Positions 42,738 through 51,394 of a stretch of 64,000 nucleotides of DNA are shown here, piece after piece. This stretch comes from Pelomonas sp051857475 (lineage in GTDB: Bacteria > Pseudomonadota > Gammaproteobacteria > Burkholderiales > Burkholderiaceae_C), in assembly GCF_051857475.1 (NCBI RefSeq), contig NZ_JBPZGZ010000003.1, positions 310,001-374,000 on the forward strand, in the 5' to 3' direction. The first letter of the stretch is position 1; every line of letters begins with the position of its first letter. Position numbers and translations under genes: made by a program. The notes below the pieces were generated by a model. It did not search any database. It saw nothing but the letters and a program-made list of their open reading frames with translations, and was not told where the DNA came from.

Positions 42738-43208
42738 TCAGCCCTGCCAGGGCCCCTTGACCTCGCCCCAGCCCCACTTCGGCATCGGCGCGTCGGCATC
42801 CACCGTCACGCCGGGCTGGGAGTTCAGGACCGCCAGGCGCGATCCCCATTCGAGATAGCCCACCAGGGCCGAGCGGAACTCCGGGTCATCGGGCATGTCG
42901 AGCTCGTCGGCGGTGTCCAGCAGCGGGGCGACCCAGGCGCGGCGCTGCTCCTGGCTGAGGTGGCGGTTCAGGTGCTGGCGCACCATGTGCGGATGGCCGC
43001 CATGCTCGGCCGAGTAGGTGGCCGGGCCGCCCAACACTTCGGCGAGGAAGGCCGCGACATGGGCTGGATGCTCGCCGTTCATGTGGGCGAAGACGGGCGC
43101 CAGCTGCGCGTCGTCCTTGACGCGCTGGTAGAAGCGCTCGGTCAGGCGCTGCAGGGCGGGCAGGCCGCCCAGCCAGTCGTAGAGAGAGGGGACGGCGGTA
43201 TCGCTCAT
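42738..43208 (-). CDS. Group II truncated haemoglobin (trHbO-like)
   Basis: A 156-residue haem protein of the truncated globin family. It starts SLYDWLGGLPALQRLTERFYQRV, the typical helix A/B of trHbO. The segment HPHMVRQHLNRHL holds the likely proximal His (F8), and a tryptophan lies at YLEWGS (G8 position). The C-terminal tail includes a WGWG motif. Group II proteins handle O2, NO or peroxide chemistry. It sits upstream of the VOC gene on the same strand. Confidence 0.88.
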   Translation of the reverse strand: MSDTAVPSLYDWLGGLPALQRLTERFYQRVKDDAQLAPVFAHMNGEHPAHVAAFLAEVLGGPATYSAEHGGHPHMVRQHLNRHLSQEQRRAWVAPLLDTADELDMPDDPEFRSALVGYLEWGSRLAVLNSQPGVTVDADAPMPKWGWGEVKGPWQG

Positions 43209-43420
43209 GGCTGCGAGGCAAGTGGTGATGCAAGCCGACCTGGGGCCGGCGGTGGCAACTGCAACCCGGTGTTTGCCCGTGATCAGGGATGGCGACAGCG
43301 CCGGCTTGTTGCGGCCGCAGCATGGCTGGTGTGGTGTTTAACGGAAGCAACGCCGGGTAACAGCTGCCGAGCCGGCGCGGCCCTAGAGTCGGGGCTCCAT
43401 CACAACTCGGGTTCCTGCCC

Positions 43421-44125
43421 ATGCGCCATCGCTTCCTGTCCGCCTCCGCTCCGGCTCTTCTGGCCCTGCTGCTCGCCGGTTGCGCGGCAACGCGCGACGG
43501 CCGCGCGCCCGAGCGGCGCGACGCCCGCATGGCCCAGGCGCCTTCCGTGGCGGGCGTGGCGGAGGAGAGCTTTGGCAAGTCGGCCTGGTCGCGCAAGGGC
43601 GACTTCTCGCTGAGCGGCCAGCGCGTTCGTTACGAGCGCGGCGCCGACCGGCTGGCCCTGTTCGAGCCTTTGCCGGGCAATCTGCGCGCGCCGCTGAACT
43701 TCAGCTGGCAGGGCCCGGCGGGCGAGAGCGCGACGGTCTGCGAAGCCTGGGCCCAGGATGCCAGCGCCAATGGCCGCCTGACCGACAGCAAGCCCTGGGT
43801 GTTGAGCTGCAAATGGGGCAGCGCACCGGCCGCCATGCTGCAGATCGGCGAAGGCCAGATGCGTCGCGGCAAGCTCAGCCGCGAGGGGGCCTACCGCCGC
43901 GGCGAGCTGACGGTGGGACTGCGCTCCGTGCACCTGCTCGAAGGCAATACCCAGCCGCAGACCGTGGCCGTGGGCTACGAGATGCTGCACCAGGGCACCG
44001 TCGTCGGCAGCCTGGACCTGAGCGGCGCCGTGCCGCGACTGCGCCGGCCCGACCCGGCCACGCCGCTGGGCCGCGCCGTCACCGAAGCGGCCCTGGCCCT
44101 GGCCCTGGTCTCCGAACCGGGCTGA
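43421..44125 (+). CDS. Lipoprotein of unknown function, 234 aa
   Basis: A putative lipoprotein: the signal peptide ends in the lipobox LLAGC (Cys21). The mature part has a Cys in TVCEAWAQDA and another in LSCKWGSAP (C-C pair), separated by Ser/Gly-rich segments, then repeated beta strands LTVGLRSVHLLEG and TVVGSLDLSG. I recognise no domain. It is likely periplasmic or outer-membrane-anchored. Neighbours on the same strand encode an exported hydrolase. Confidence 0.7.
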   Translation: MRHRFLSASAPALLALLLAGCAATRDGRAPERRDARMAQAPSVAGVAEESFGKSAWSRKGDFSLSGQRVRYERGADRLALFEPLPGNLRAPLNFSWQGPAGESATVCEAWAQDASANGRLTDSKPWVLSCKWGSAPAAMLQIGEGQMRRGKLSREGAYRRGELTVGLRSVHLLEGNTQPQTVAVGYEMLHQGTVVGSLDLSGAVPRLRRPDPATPLGRAVTEAALALALVSEPG

Positions 44126-44229
44126 TTCCTCGCCACCCGTCGCTTCGGCTGGCGATTCGTCGCGGCCGGCTGGAGGCGGCATGAGGGCGTCGACAGCATG
44201 CGGGCATCGCAACTCAACCAGAGATCCCG

Positions 44230-45597
44230 ATGTCCCACCGCCAAGCCTTCATCCTCGGCGCCGCCCTGCTGGCCTGCCTGCCACTGGCCGCACAGACGCT
44301 GAACGTCCGCCCCGGCCCCGAGGTCGTCGCGGGCGACCCGCTGCACCTGGCCATCGAAGGCGCCAGGCCCGGTGCCCGCCTGACGCTGCGCGCCAGCCGC
44401 ATCGTCAGCAGTGACTGGGGCACGCGGCCCTTCCAGTCGCAGGCCATCTTCGTTGCCGACGCGGCCGGCCGGGTCGATGTGGACACGCAGGCGCCGATCG
44501 AAGGCAGCTATGCCCGCGTTGATGCTCGCGGCCTGTTCTGGTCCATGCGACCGGCCAGCGCCACGACGACTCTGCCGACGCTGGACAAGGCGCGCGCCGA
44601 CGAGGTCGTGCTGCAACTGCTCGACGGTGACAAGCCTTTGGCCGAGCAGCGGGTGCGCCTGCTGCCGCGGGCTGCCGACGTGGTCGTCACCGAGCCGGCC
44701 GAGTTTCCCGGCGCGCGCTTCGCCACCCAGGGCGGCGCGGCCAAGCGCCCGGCTCTCATCGTGCTGGGCGGCTCCGAAGGCGGCAGCAACGCGGCCCGCA
44801 CCTCGGCGCCGCTGCTGGCCTCGCAGGGCTATGCGGTGCTCGGCTTGCCCTACTACTCGCCGCCGGGCTGGGGCGCCAATGGCCCGACACCGCCCGAGCT
44901 GCCGGCCCTGCCCGACTCCTTCGTCGATATCGACCTGGTGCGCCTCGAGCAAGCGCGCGACTGGCTGGCGAAACAGCCCGGCGTGGACGCCAGCCGCATC
45001 GGCGTCTACGGCGTCTCCAAGGGCGCGGAGTTTGCGCTGTCGGCAGCCAGCCGCATGCCCTGGATCAAGGCTGTCGCGGCCATCGTGCCCAGCGACGTGG
45101 TCTGGGAGGGCTGGGGCAACCAGGCGCCGCAGGCCGACAAGCGCTCCGGCTTCGCGTGGAAGGGCCAGGCTCTGCCGTGGGTGCCGTATGAGGGCTTCGG
45201 CGAGGAGTTTGCCGGCGCGGCGCGGGGCTTGGCCATCATCATCCGCCGCCCGCTGGACAAGGGCCGCGCGGCACATCCGGAGCGTGTGGAGGCCGCTCGC
45301 ATCCCGGTCGAGAAGATCGCCGCACCGGTCTTCCTGCTGGGTGGTGGCGACGACCAGGTCTGGGATTCCGCCGGCATGGCGCAGGCCATCGCCGCCAGGC
45401 GTGCCGCCTCGGGGCTGAAGACGGTGAGCCTGGTCTACCCGCGCGCCGGCCATGCCATCTCGGGCCACGGCTGGGCGCCGACGACGACCTACAACGACGG
45501 CTTCATGAAGTTCGGCGGCCAGGCGGATGCGGATGCCCAGGCCCAAGGCGAGGGCTGGCCGCGGCTGCTGGCCTTCCTGCGCGAGTCGCTGCGCTGA
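44230..45597 (+). CDS. Exported acyl-CoA thioester hydrolase / BAAT C-terminal family protein
   Basis: A 455-residue alpha/beta-hydrolase with a signal peptide (FILGAALLACLPLAA). The N-terminal region (residues about 25-150) matches the BAAT/acyl-CoA thioesterase beta-sandwich. The hydrolase core has nucleophile Ser263 in GVYGVSKGAEF, Asp374/Asp375 in GGGDDQVWD and His408 in AGHAISGHG. Unlike mammalian BAAT the protein is exported, so its substrates may be extracellular esters or thioesters. The nucleophile is Ser and not Cys as in BAAT. No operon partner is obvious. Confidence 0.85.
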   Translation: MSHRQAFILGAALLACLPLAAQTLNVRPGPEVVAGDPLHLAIEGARPGARLTLRASRIVSSDWGTRPFQSQAIFVADAAGRVDVDTQAPIEGSYARVDARGLFWSMRPASATTTLPTLDKARADEVVLQLLDGDKPLAEQRVRLLPRAADVVVTEPAEFPGARFATQGGAAKRPALIVLGGSEGGSNAARTSAPLLASQGYAVLGLPYYSPPGWGANGPTPPELPALPDSFVDIDLVRLEQARDWLAKQPGVDASRIGVYGVSKGAEFALSAASRMPWIKAVAAIVPSDVVWEGWGNQAPQADKRSGFAWKGQALPWVPYEGFGEEFAGAARGLAIIIRRPLDKGRAAHPERVEAARIPVEKIAAPVFLLGGGDDQVWDSAGMAQAIAARRAASGLKTVSLVYPRAGHAISGHGWAPTTTYNDGFMKFGGQADADAQAQGEGWPRLLAFLRESLR

Positions 45598-45603
45598 CCG
45601 GGC

Positions 45604-46218
45604 TCAGCCGGCGCGGCGCCGGGTGCGTGCTGCGCCCCAGGCCAGCGCGGCGGCGATCACCAGCGGCAGGCTGCCCGGCAGGGGCAGCTTCTGCTGGACG
45701 AAGACGCCGTTGAACCACATCTCGCCGATGGAATCGGTCAGCAGGAAATTGATGGCAGCGCTGAGGGTCTGGCCGGGAGCAAACGAGCCGAGGGCGAAGG
45801 CCGCCAGGCTGTCGCCGGCGCCGATGCCGAACACCGGGTTCAGCGCCGCAAAGCTGATGTCGGTATCGCTGAGCTTGATGAAGCGGTCCTCGTTGTCCGC
45901 CTCGGCCGTCAGATTGCCCTGCCGGAACATGCCGGCGGCGTTGTCCCACTGCATGGCGTTGGCATTGACCGGCGAGCCGCCGACCCATTGCATGGTCGCG
46001 ATGAAGAACACCGGTCCGGTCGCGAAGGCGTTGTTGTTGGTCCAGTCCAGTGGCGTGACCCAGCGCGAGGTGCCGTTGCCGAGATTGGTGATGAAGGGGC
46101 CGCCCGTCTGGTGCGTGCCGATGGCGCCGATGACCTCGTAGGGCGCGGCCAGCAGCAGCGTGGGGGCGAACAGCAGCGCAGCGAGCCAGAGCCGTGCGCG
46201 GTGGAGCAGAGACTTCAT
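45604..46218 (-). CDS. Putative PEP-CTERM-like secreted protein with variant PLPG motif
   Basis: A 204-residue secreted protein. Signal peptide: LWLAALLFAPTLLLA. The C-terminus has a PEP-like region reading LPLPGSLPLVIAAALAWGAARTRRRAG, in which P-L-P-G replaces the usual P-E-P, followed by a membrane helix and Arg-rich end. The body is beta-rich with many Asn/Asp (GNGTSRWVTPLDWTNNNAF). If recognised at all, it would be a non-canonical exosortase substrate. It has no family hit I can name. Confidence 0.7.
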   Translation of the reverse strand: MKSLLHRARLWLAALLFAPTLLLAAPYEVIGAIGTHQTGGPFITNLGNGTSRWVTPLDWTNNNAFATGPVFFIATMQWVGGSPVNANAMQWDNAAGMFRQGNLTAEADNEDRFIKLSDTDISFAALNPVFGIGAGDSLAAFALGSFAPGQTLSAAINFLLTDSIGEMWFNGVFVQQKLPLPGSLPLVIAAALAWGAARTRRRAG

Positions 46219-46334
46219 GACGCGTCCTTTCCTGGAGGGGCTTGCGGACCTTGCGCCTGCGCCACGCCGGGGTCAATCGTCGGGGGCGCCGCCGCCACCG
46301 CTTCCGGGGGGAAGACGGCTGTCGATTGAGGAAG

Positions 46335-46781
46335 TCAGCCGGCGAGTTTCAGCATCGGCGCGCGACGGCGCAGCGGCTGGGCCTTGACGATGCTGGAGCT
46401 GGTCTGGGCACAGTCGGCCAGGCGATCCAGGGCCTGGTCGAGGTGCTCGATGGAGCGCAGGGCCAGGCGCAGCACGAAGCAGTCGTCGCCGGTGACCTTG
46501 TCGCATTCCAGCGCCTCGGGCATGTCCTCGATGCGCTGCTGTACCTGGGCCAGGGCGCCAGGCATGGGCCGCACGCGCACGATAGCCTGCAGTGTGAAGC
46601 CCAGGGCCAGCGGGTCGATGTCGATGGTGAAGGCGCGGATGACGCCACGCTCCTTCAGGCGCGCCAGCCGCTCCGAGGTGGCCGGCGGCGACAGCCGAAT
46701 AGCCTCGGCCAGGTCCTTCAGCGGCGCGCGGGCGTCGGCGGCCAGGGCAGCCAGCAGCAGGCGGTCGGTGTCATCGATCAT
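46335..46781 (-). CDS. Lrp/AsnC family transcriptional regulator
   Basis: A 148-residue regulator. I take the ATG at 46781 (MIDDTDRLLLAAL), the standard Lrp N-terminus, over a longer upstream frame. The helix-turn-helix is DLAEAIRLSPPATSERLARLKERGVI (about 24-49). The RAM domain follows, with ALGFTLQAIVRVRPMPG and VTGDDCFVLRLALRS. It is divergent from an EamA exporter gene, and dyads with TGCAA/TTGCA lie between, suggesting it controls the exporter in response to a small molecule such as an amino acid. Confidence 0.9.
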   Translation of the reverse strand: MIDDTDRLLLAALAADARAPLKDLAEAIRLSPPATSERLARLKERGVIRAFTIDIDPLALGFTLQAIVRVRPMPGALAQVQQRIEDMPEALECDKVTGDDCFVLRLALRSIEHLDQALDRLADCAQTSSSIVKAQPLRRRAPMLKLAG

Positions 46782-46793
46782 GATTAGGTCCGG

Positions 46794-46849
46794 ATTGCAA
46801 TTCTCCGTTGCTGATTCTGCCAAGTCATCAAATGGCCGTGCAAATTGCA
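46794..46849. promoter_or_regulatory. Putative Lrp-type binding sites between the regulator and the exporter
   Basis: The palindromes ATTGCAAT (46794-46801) and TGCAA-A-TTGCA (46839-46849) lie in the 126-bp divergent region. The centres are about 46 bases apart. The half-sites resemble each other and fit symmetric binding by an Lrp-type dimer. The binding is predicted only. Confidence 0.5.
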
Positions 46850-46907
46850 TGTATCGATGAAGGCCGCCTTGGAACAATGGCCTCCCTCGTCATTGCAAGG
46901 AAGCACC

Positions 46908-47834
46908 GTGTCCCCCACCACCCGTGGCGCCCTCGAGATGGGCAGCGCAATGAGCCTGCTGGGCTCCATCGGCTATTTCGTGCTGCTGTCGGGCCTGGCG
47001 CCGCTGGATGTGGTGTTCTGGCGCTGCGGCTTCGGCCTGCTGACGCTGGCGCTGATCTGCACGGCCCTGCGGCTGTGGCGCCGGCCCAGTGCTTCGCAAC
47101 TCGGCCTGGCCGTGCTGGGCGGCGTCGCCATCGTGCTGAACTGGGTGCTGCTGTTCGGCGCCTATGGCCGCGCCTCGGTGGCCGTGGCCACGGCGGTCTA
47201 CAACCTGCAGCCCTTCCTGCTGATGGGCCTGGGCGTGGTGTTCTTCGGCGAAAAGCTCAGCGTGGGGCGACTGGCTTGGGTGGGGCTGGCCTTCGCGGGC
47301 ATGGTGCTCATCGTGCAGGCCAAGCCGAGCGCCGGCTATGTCGGTGGCGACTTCGGCCTGGGCGTGGCCATGGCCCTGGGCGCCGCGGCGCTGTGGGCGG
47401 TGGCGGCCGTCATCACCAAGCGGCTTGCCGGCATGCCGGCCCCGCTGATCGCGCTGATCCAGGTGGCCGTGGGCCTGCTGATGCTGGCGCCCTTCGCCGA
47501 CTTCGGCCATCTGCCGCAGACGGCCCGGGGCTGGATGCCGCTGGTGGTGCTGGGCGCCGTGCATACCGGGGCGATGTATGCGTTGATGTATGCAGGCGTG
47601 CAGCGCCTGCCGACCGCCCTGCAGGGCGGCCTGTCCTTCCTCTATCCGGTCGTGGCCATCGGGGTCGACTGGCTGGCCCTGGGGCATGAATTGGCGGCGC
47701 TGCAGTGGCTGGGTGCGGCGGCCATCCTGCTGGGCGCCGCGGGCCTCTTCAGAGGGCCTGTTAGCCCTGCGGCGATGGGTCGCGTTGTGGCCAGAAGGGT
47801 CGCAGGCACGACAGCAAACCGCAAGCTGGGTTGA
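46908..47834 (+). CDS. EamA/DMT family permease
   Basis: A 308-residue drug/metabolite transporter, ten-helix type, in the inner membrane. GTG start at 46908 has CAAGGAAG upstream; an earlier in-frame ATG at 46845 lies over the operator region. Two EamA halves are recognisable, e.g. ASVAVATAVYNLQPFLLMGLGVVFFGEKL and ALQGGLSFLYPVVAIGVDWLALGHEL, the paired terminal helices with E before K/L. The last 25 residues (from RGPVSPAAM) are encoded by an inverted-repeat element (47753-48021), not by typical DMT sequence. Divergent Lrp regulator suggests efflux of an amino acid. Confidence 0.88.
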   Translation: MSPTTRGALEMGSAMSLLGSIGYFVLLSGLAPLDVVFWRCGFGLLTLALICTALRLWRRPSASQLGLAVLGGVAIVLNWVLLFGAYGRASVAVATAVYNLQPFLLMGLGVVFFGEKLSVGRLAWVGLAFAGMVLIVQAKPSAGYVGGDFGLGVAMALGAAALWAVAAVITKRLAGMPAPLIALIQVAVGLLMLAPFADFGHLPQTARGWMPLVVLGAVHTGAMYALMYAGVQRLPTALQGGLSFLYPVVAIGVDWLALGHELAALQWLGAAAILLGAAGLFRGPVSPAAMGRVVARRVAGTTANRKLG

Positions 47835-48021
47835 TACCCATCGAGGATTTGCAACACAGCCTGCGGCCCTTCTGTCCTCAACCCTTCGGGAAGGCCCGCC
47901 GCAAGGGGCCACTCGTTGTTGCAGCCCTGGCCCGCACACGAGTGCGGGCGGCGCGCTGCGTCTAGATTGGCCCCCTTGCGGCGGGCCTTCGCGGCCCATC
48001 GCCGCAGGGCTAACAGGCCCT
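47753..48021. repeat. 269-bp element with 32-bp terminal inverted repeats (MITE- or REPIN-like)
   Basis: The left arm at 47753-47784 (AGGGCCTGTTAGCCCTGC..., 32 bases) and the right arm at 47990-48021 are inverted copies with a single mismatch (T47780 against C at the right). Inside are two nested inverted pairs: CAGAAGGG...GCCTGC-type (about 47803 with 47864) and GGCCCGCCGCAAGGGGCC (about 47894) with GGCCCCCTTGCGGCGGGCC (about 47970). No transposase is encoded within. The arms overlap the 3' ends of both flanking convergent genes. Confidence 0.75.
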
Positions 48022-48547
48022 ACTTCTCGGCCAGCGCCTTCAGGTTCGCCAGTCCCGCATCGAAATCCGGCCCGACCATCTTGTCCATGAACAGGCCCAT
48101 CCAGCGGTACATCGGGTTGCTGCCCATGTCGCCGTCCATCGACCAGGTGACCTGGGTCGCACCGCCGTTGGCGTCGAGGCGGAAGTCGCCGGTCGAGGTG
48201 GTGTTGAAGTCGGGGAAGAAGAGCTCATAGGCCAGGCGCTTGGGTGCCTCGGCCGTCGTGAAGGTCATGCGGCCGTCGCCCTGGCTCTTGCTCTTCCAGG
48301 CCCAGACGGCGCCGGCGCCGGAGGCCGGGCCGCTGTATTCGATGGCCATGGCCGGGTCGCGCTGGTTCCAGGCGCTCCACTGCTTCCAGCCGCGCGGGTC
48401 GGCGATGAGGGCGTAGATCTTGTCCGGCGCCGCGTTGATCACCAGGGTGCGCGTGACGGTGTACTTGGGCGACAGCAGCAGGCCGCCCACGCCGATGAGC
48501 AGGGCCAGCGCGACGACAACGATCAGCAGGACCTTGAGCGCTTTCAT
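48020..48547 (-). CDS. SRPBCC family protein (polyketide cyclase/START-like)
   Basis: A 175-residue protein of the SRPBCC superfamily with a hydrophobic N-terminal anchor (VLLIVVVALALLIGVGGLLL). The fold is indicated by YTVTRTLVINAAPDKIYALIADPRGWKQWSAWN, then VWAWKSKSQGDGRMTFTTAEAP and DFRLDANGGATQVTWSMDGD, ending MDKMVGPDFDAGLANLK. Such proteins bind hydrophobic ligands. The stop codon lies in the right arm of the inverted repeat element. Confidence 0.88.
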   Translation of the reverse strand: MKALKVLLIVVVALALLIGVGGLLLSPKYTVTRTLVINAAPDKIYALIADPRGWKQWSAWNQRDPAMAIEYSGPASGAGAVWAWKSKSQGDGRMTFTTAEAPKRLAYELFFPDFNTTSTGDFRLDANGGATQVTWSMDGDMGSNPMYRWMGLFMDKMVGPDFDAGLANLKALAEK

Positions 48548-48631
48548 CGGGACTCTCCCGGGGTGTTGAGGTGGCGCACTGTGGGCGCCTCTCGCCGGCT
48601 ACACAATCCGCACAACTCCCTGAGCATCCCC

Positions 48632-49477
48632 ATGACTATTGACGCTGCCCGCTACGCCGAACAAGGCTTCCTCGTCATCCCGGGCTTCAAGTCCGCCGCC
48701 GACATTGCCGCGCTGCGCCAGCGCGCCCTGGACCTTGTCGACGCCTTCGACCCCGGCGAGCAGCGCCCCGTCTTCACGACCGAGGAACAGCAGCGCCACG
48801 TCGACGACTACTTCATCGACAGCGGCGACCAGATGCGCTGCTTCTTCGAGGAGGAGGCCTTCGACGCGCAAGGCAAGCTGCGCGTACCCAAGGAACTGGC
48901 CATCAACAAGATCGGGCATGCCATGCATGACCTCGACCCCGTCTTCAGCGCCTTCTCCAAGGGCGAGGCCCTGCGCGGTGTCGCGGCCGAACTGGGACTG
49001 AAGCAGCCCCAGGTCTGGCAGAGCATGTTCATCTTCAAGCAGCCCGGCATTGGCGGCGAGGTGCGCTGGCACCAGGACGCCAGCTTCTTCGAAAGCGATC
49101 CCATCACCGTGACGACCTTCTGGTTCGCGCTGGAAGACGCGACGCTGCAGAACGGTTGCCTGTGGACCGAACCCGGCGGCCACAAGGGCCAGCGCGGCGT
49201 GCTGCGCGAGCGCTTTGTGCGCGAGGGCCGCAAGGCCTGGATGGAGCAGATCGACGCCACGCCTTGGCCGGCAGCCGACTCCAAGCAGGCCATTCCGCTC
49301 GAAGTCGAGGCCGGTTCCCTGGTCGTCTTCCACGGCCTGCTGCCGCATTACTCGGCGGCCAACCGCTCCGACAAGTCGCGCCACGCCTACACCCTGCACG
49401 TGACCGACGGCGCCAGTCGCTACTCGCCACGCAATTGGTTGCAGCGTGACGAGAAGTTGCCTGTGCGCGGCTTCTAA
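48632..49477 (+). CDS. Phytanoyl-CoA dioxygenase family protein (Fe(II)/2-oxoglutarate oxygenase)
   Basis: A 281-residue oxygenase. The iron ligands are visible: His and Asp in RWHQDASFF (about 150-155) and the distal His in LLPHYSAANRS, with Arg for 2-oxoglutarate in KSRHAYTLH. ATG at 48632 starts MTIDAARYAEQGFLVIPGFKS, the usual N-terminus. It would hydroxylate an alkyl or acyl substrate, as phytanoyl-CoA hydroxylase does. It is not in an operon with its neighbours. Confidence 0.9.
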   Translation: MTIDAARYAEQGFLVIPGFKSAADIAALRQRALDLVDAFDPGEQRPVFTTEEQQRHVDDYFIDSGDQMRCFFEEEAFDAQGKLRVPKELAINKIGHAMHDLDPVFSAFSKGEALRGVAAELGLKQPQVWQSMFIFKQPGIGGEVRWHQDASFFESDPITVTTFWFALEDATLQNGCLWTEPGGHKGQRGVLRERFVREGRKAWMEQIDATPWPAADSKQAIPLEVEAGSLVVFHGLLPHYSAANRSDKSRHAYTLHVTDGASRYSPRNWLQRDEKLPVRGF

Positions 49478-49625
49478 GCCCGTTTCCTCACAGCGCTAAC
49501 AAGCGCTCACATCCCGGTCCCCTTGTCCTACAAGCCTAAGGACGCTGCACCGGCAAGGCACAGGGCCGGGTCACCTCAAAGTTGTCTCCACCGCAAACGT
49601 CGATCACGACGATCTGGAGGCAGAT

Positions 49626-50798
49626 ATGAAATTCCCGAAATCGATGCACGCCGAGGGTTGGGCCAGCCACCTGGAAGAAACCAAGCCCGAGCATCTGCCC
49701 GACGCGCTGAAGTCCGGCCAAGCGAAGCCCGCTATCGGTCCGGCGCGATTCAAGCCCACCGGTGCGGGCGCCAAGATTGATATCCACGCGCCGCTGAATG
49801 CCGAGGCGGCAGCGCCGCAGAAGCCGCGCGTGGACCCCGTCTTCGTCCGTCCCCAGCCGACCGTGTCTACGGCACCTTCGGCCGCCGCGATCCAGCGCGA
49901 CCGCCAGATGAGCTGGATGATTCCGGCCGGTGCCGGCGCCGCCATCATTGCCGCCGTCGCCATCTGGGCGATGAACCGTCCGAGCGAGGCGCCGGTGACG
50001 CCGCCCGCCCTCGTGGTGGGCAGCGCCGAGCAGCCGACCCAGGTGGCCGACGCGACGCCCGCCCCTGAGACGCCCGCCGCGTCGCAGGCTCAGGACAGCG
50101 CGACGACCACGGTGGCCGCTGCAACGCCGACGCCGGCTCCGGCCGAAGAAGTCGCGCCGGCTCGCCTGGGCCCGCCCGTGACGACCACCCGCCCGGCCGT
50201 CGAGCCGCGCCCGGTGGTGGCCCAGGCCCCGACGCCCTCGCCGCGTCCTGAGATGGTCCAGCGCTCCGCGCCGATCACGCCGGCCGCGCCTGTGATCGCC
50301 ACGCTGCCGCCGCCGACGACGGTTGCTGCTGCGCCGGTGGAGGCCCAGCCCCTGAGCGTGCCGCCCGGGAACGCGCCCATCGTGATGCCGCCGACCGCCG
50401 CCGGCCCGGCCACGGTGACCCCGCCGCAGGTCGTGCCGCCCACGACGGCGCCTCTGGCCTCGGCCACACCTGACACGGCTGCCAGTTCGGCCGCGACGGG
50501 CACGCCGCCGCTGGCCCAGGCCATGCCGCAAGCGCCGGTTCAGCCGGTGGTTGAGGACAGCGGCATCACCGCCAAGGTGCGCATCGCCCTGGCCGCCGAC
50601 TCGACGCTGGCCGCCGTCCCCATCGCCGTCAGCACCGACCATGGTGTCGTGAAGCTGGAAGGTCAGGCCCCGGATGCCCTGACCCGGGAGCGCGCCACGG
50701 TGGTCGCCTCCTCCGCGAATGGCGTGAAGGCGGTCGACAACCGCCTGACCCTGCCGCCTGCCACGGTGGTGAGCCAAGCTCCCGCCCAGCCGCAGTAA
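49626..50798 (+). CDS. BON-domain membrane protein with long Pro/Ala/Thr-rich linker
   Basis: A 390-residue protein. The N-terminal 90 residues are cytoplasmic (MKFPKSMHAEGWASHLEETK), followed by one membrane helix (IPAGAGAAIIAAVAIWAM, about 99-115). Then comes about 200 residues of Pro/Ala/Thr/Val-rich linker, and a C-terminal BON-like domain (SGITAKVRIALAADSTLAAVPIAVSTDHGVVKLEGQAPDA). BON domains bind phospholipid or envelope components. The single helix and linker would place it across the periplasm. A terminator follows at 50814-50839. GGAGG precedes the ATG. Confidence 0.82.
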   Translation: MKFPKSMHAEGWASHLEETKPEHLPDALKSGQAKPAIGPARFKPTGAGAKIDIHAPLNAEAAAPQKPRVDPVFVRPQPTVSTAPSAAAIQRDRQMSWMIPAGAGAAIIAAVAIWAMNRPSEAPVTPPALVVGSAEQPTQVADATPAPETPAASQAQDSATTTVAAATPTPAPAEEVAPARLGPPVTTTRPAVEPRPVVAQAPTPSPRPEMVQRSAPITPAAPVIATLPPPTTVAAAPVEAQPLSVPPGNAPIVMPPTAAGPATVTPPQVVPPTTAPLASATPDTAASSAATGTPPLAQAMPQAPVQPVVEDSGITAKVRIALAADSTLAAVPIAVSTDHGVVKLEGQAPDALTRERATVVASSANGVKAVDNRLTLPPATVVSQAPAQPQ

Positions 50799-50813
50799 GC
50801 TGTTGAGCCATGA

Positions 50814-50839
50814 AAAAGGCGCCCCTCGGGGCGCCTTTT
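50814..50839. terminator. Bidirectional intrinsic terminator
   Basis: AAAAGGCGCCCC (50814-50825) pairs with GGGGCGCCTTTT (50828-50839), loop TC, with a T-run on either strand. It separates the convergent BON-domain gene and the 50857-51276 gene. Confidence 0.9.
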
Positions 50840-50856
50840 GCTTGGTGCGATTCGGT

Positions 50857-51276
50857 TCAGTGGCAGTGCTGGCTGCGGGCCGGAGCGAGCTCGGCGTCGA
50901 TCAATGCTTCCTCGGTCACCTCGCGGGCCGCCTCGAGTTGCAGGCAGAGTTCGGTGATGCCGTCGTCGCGGCCGCCCACCACTTCAGGCAGGGGGGCGGT
51001 GGCGATGTCGGTGGGCAGGTCGGCCAGGGCGCCGATCAGCTGGAACAGCAGTTCCAGGCTGGCTTCGCCGTCCTGGGGCAGGTCACGTGCGGCACCGAGG
51101 CTGCGGGCCAGATACCAGCAGGCTTCGGCCGCGTTGTCGCAGGCCTGGGCCTTCAGTTCGAGGGCACGGTTGCGCGCATCGGCTTCACTTTGCGCCTGGA
51201 CGATCTCATAGGCACCGAGATCGGCCGGGACGGCATCGTCAAGCGAGAGCGCGGCAAAGTCGAGTTCGTGGGCCAT
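50857..51276 (-). CDS. Conserved hypothetical protein, 139 aa
   Basis: An acidic helical protein of unknown function. It reads MAHELDFAALSLDDAVPADLGAY, then EADARNRALELKAQACDNAAEACWYLARSLGAAR and LELLFQLIGALADLPTD, and ends in a His/Cys tail HCH. No domain is recognised. The sequence suggests a small soluble helical bundle. Terminator at 50814-50839 lies at its 3' side. Confidence 0.6.
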   Translation of the reverse strand: MAHELDFAALSLDDAVPADLGAYEIVQAQSEADARNRALELKAQACDNAAEACWYLARSLGAARDLPQDGEASLELLFQLIGALADLPTDIATAPLPEVVGGRDDGITELCLQLEAAREVTEEALIDAELAPARSQHCH

Positions 51277-51394
51277 GGATACAGCGGCTTTCGTGAGGCA
51301 GGGCCATCGTAACGGCGGGCCGGGCCGGCGGGCTTCCCCTCAACCCGGGCCCCGTGACGCAATCGCCGGAACTAAGTCACAGCGACGCCTCTAT

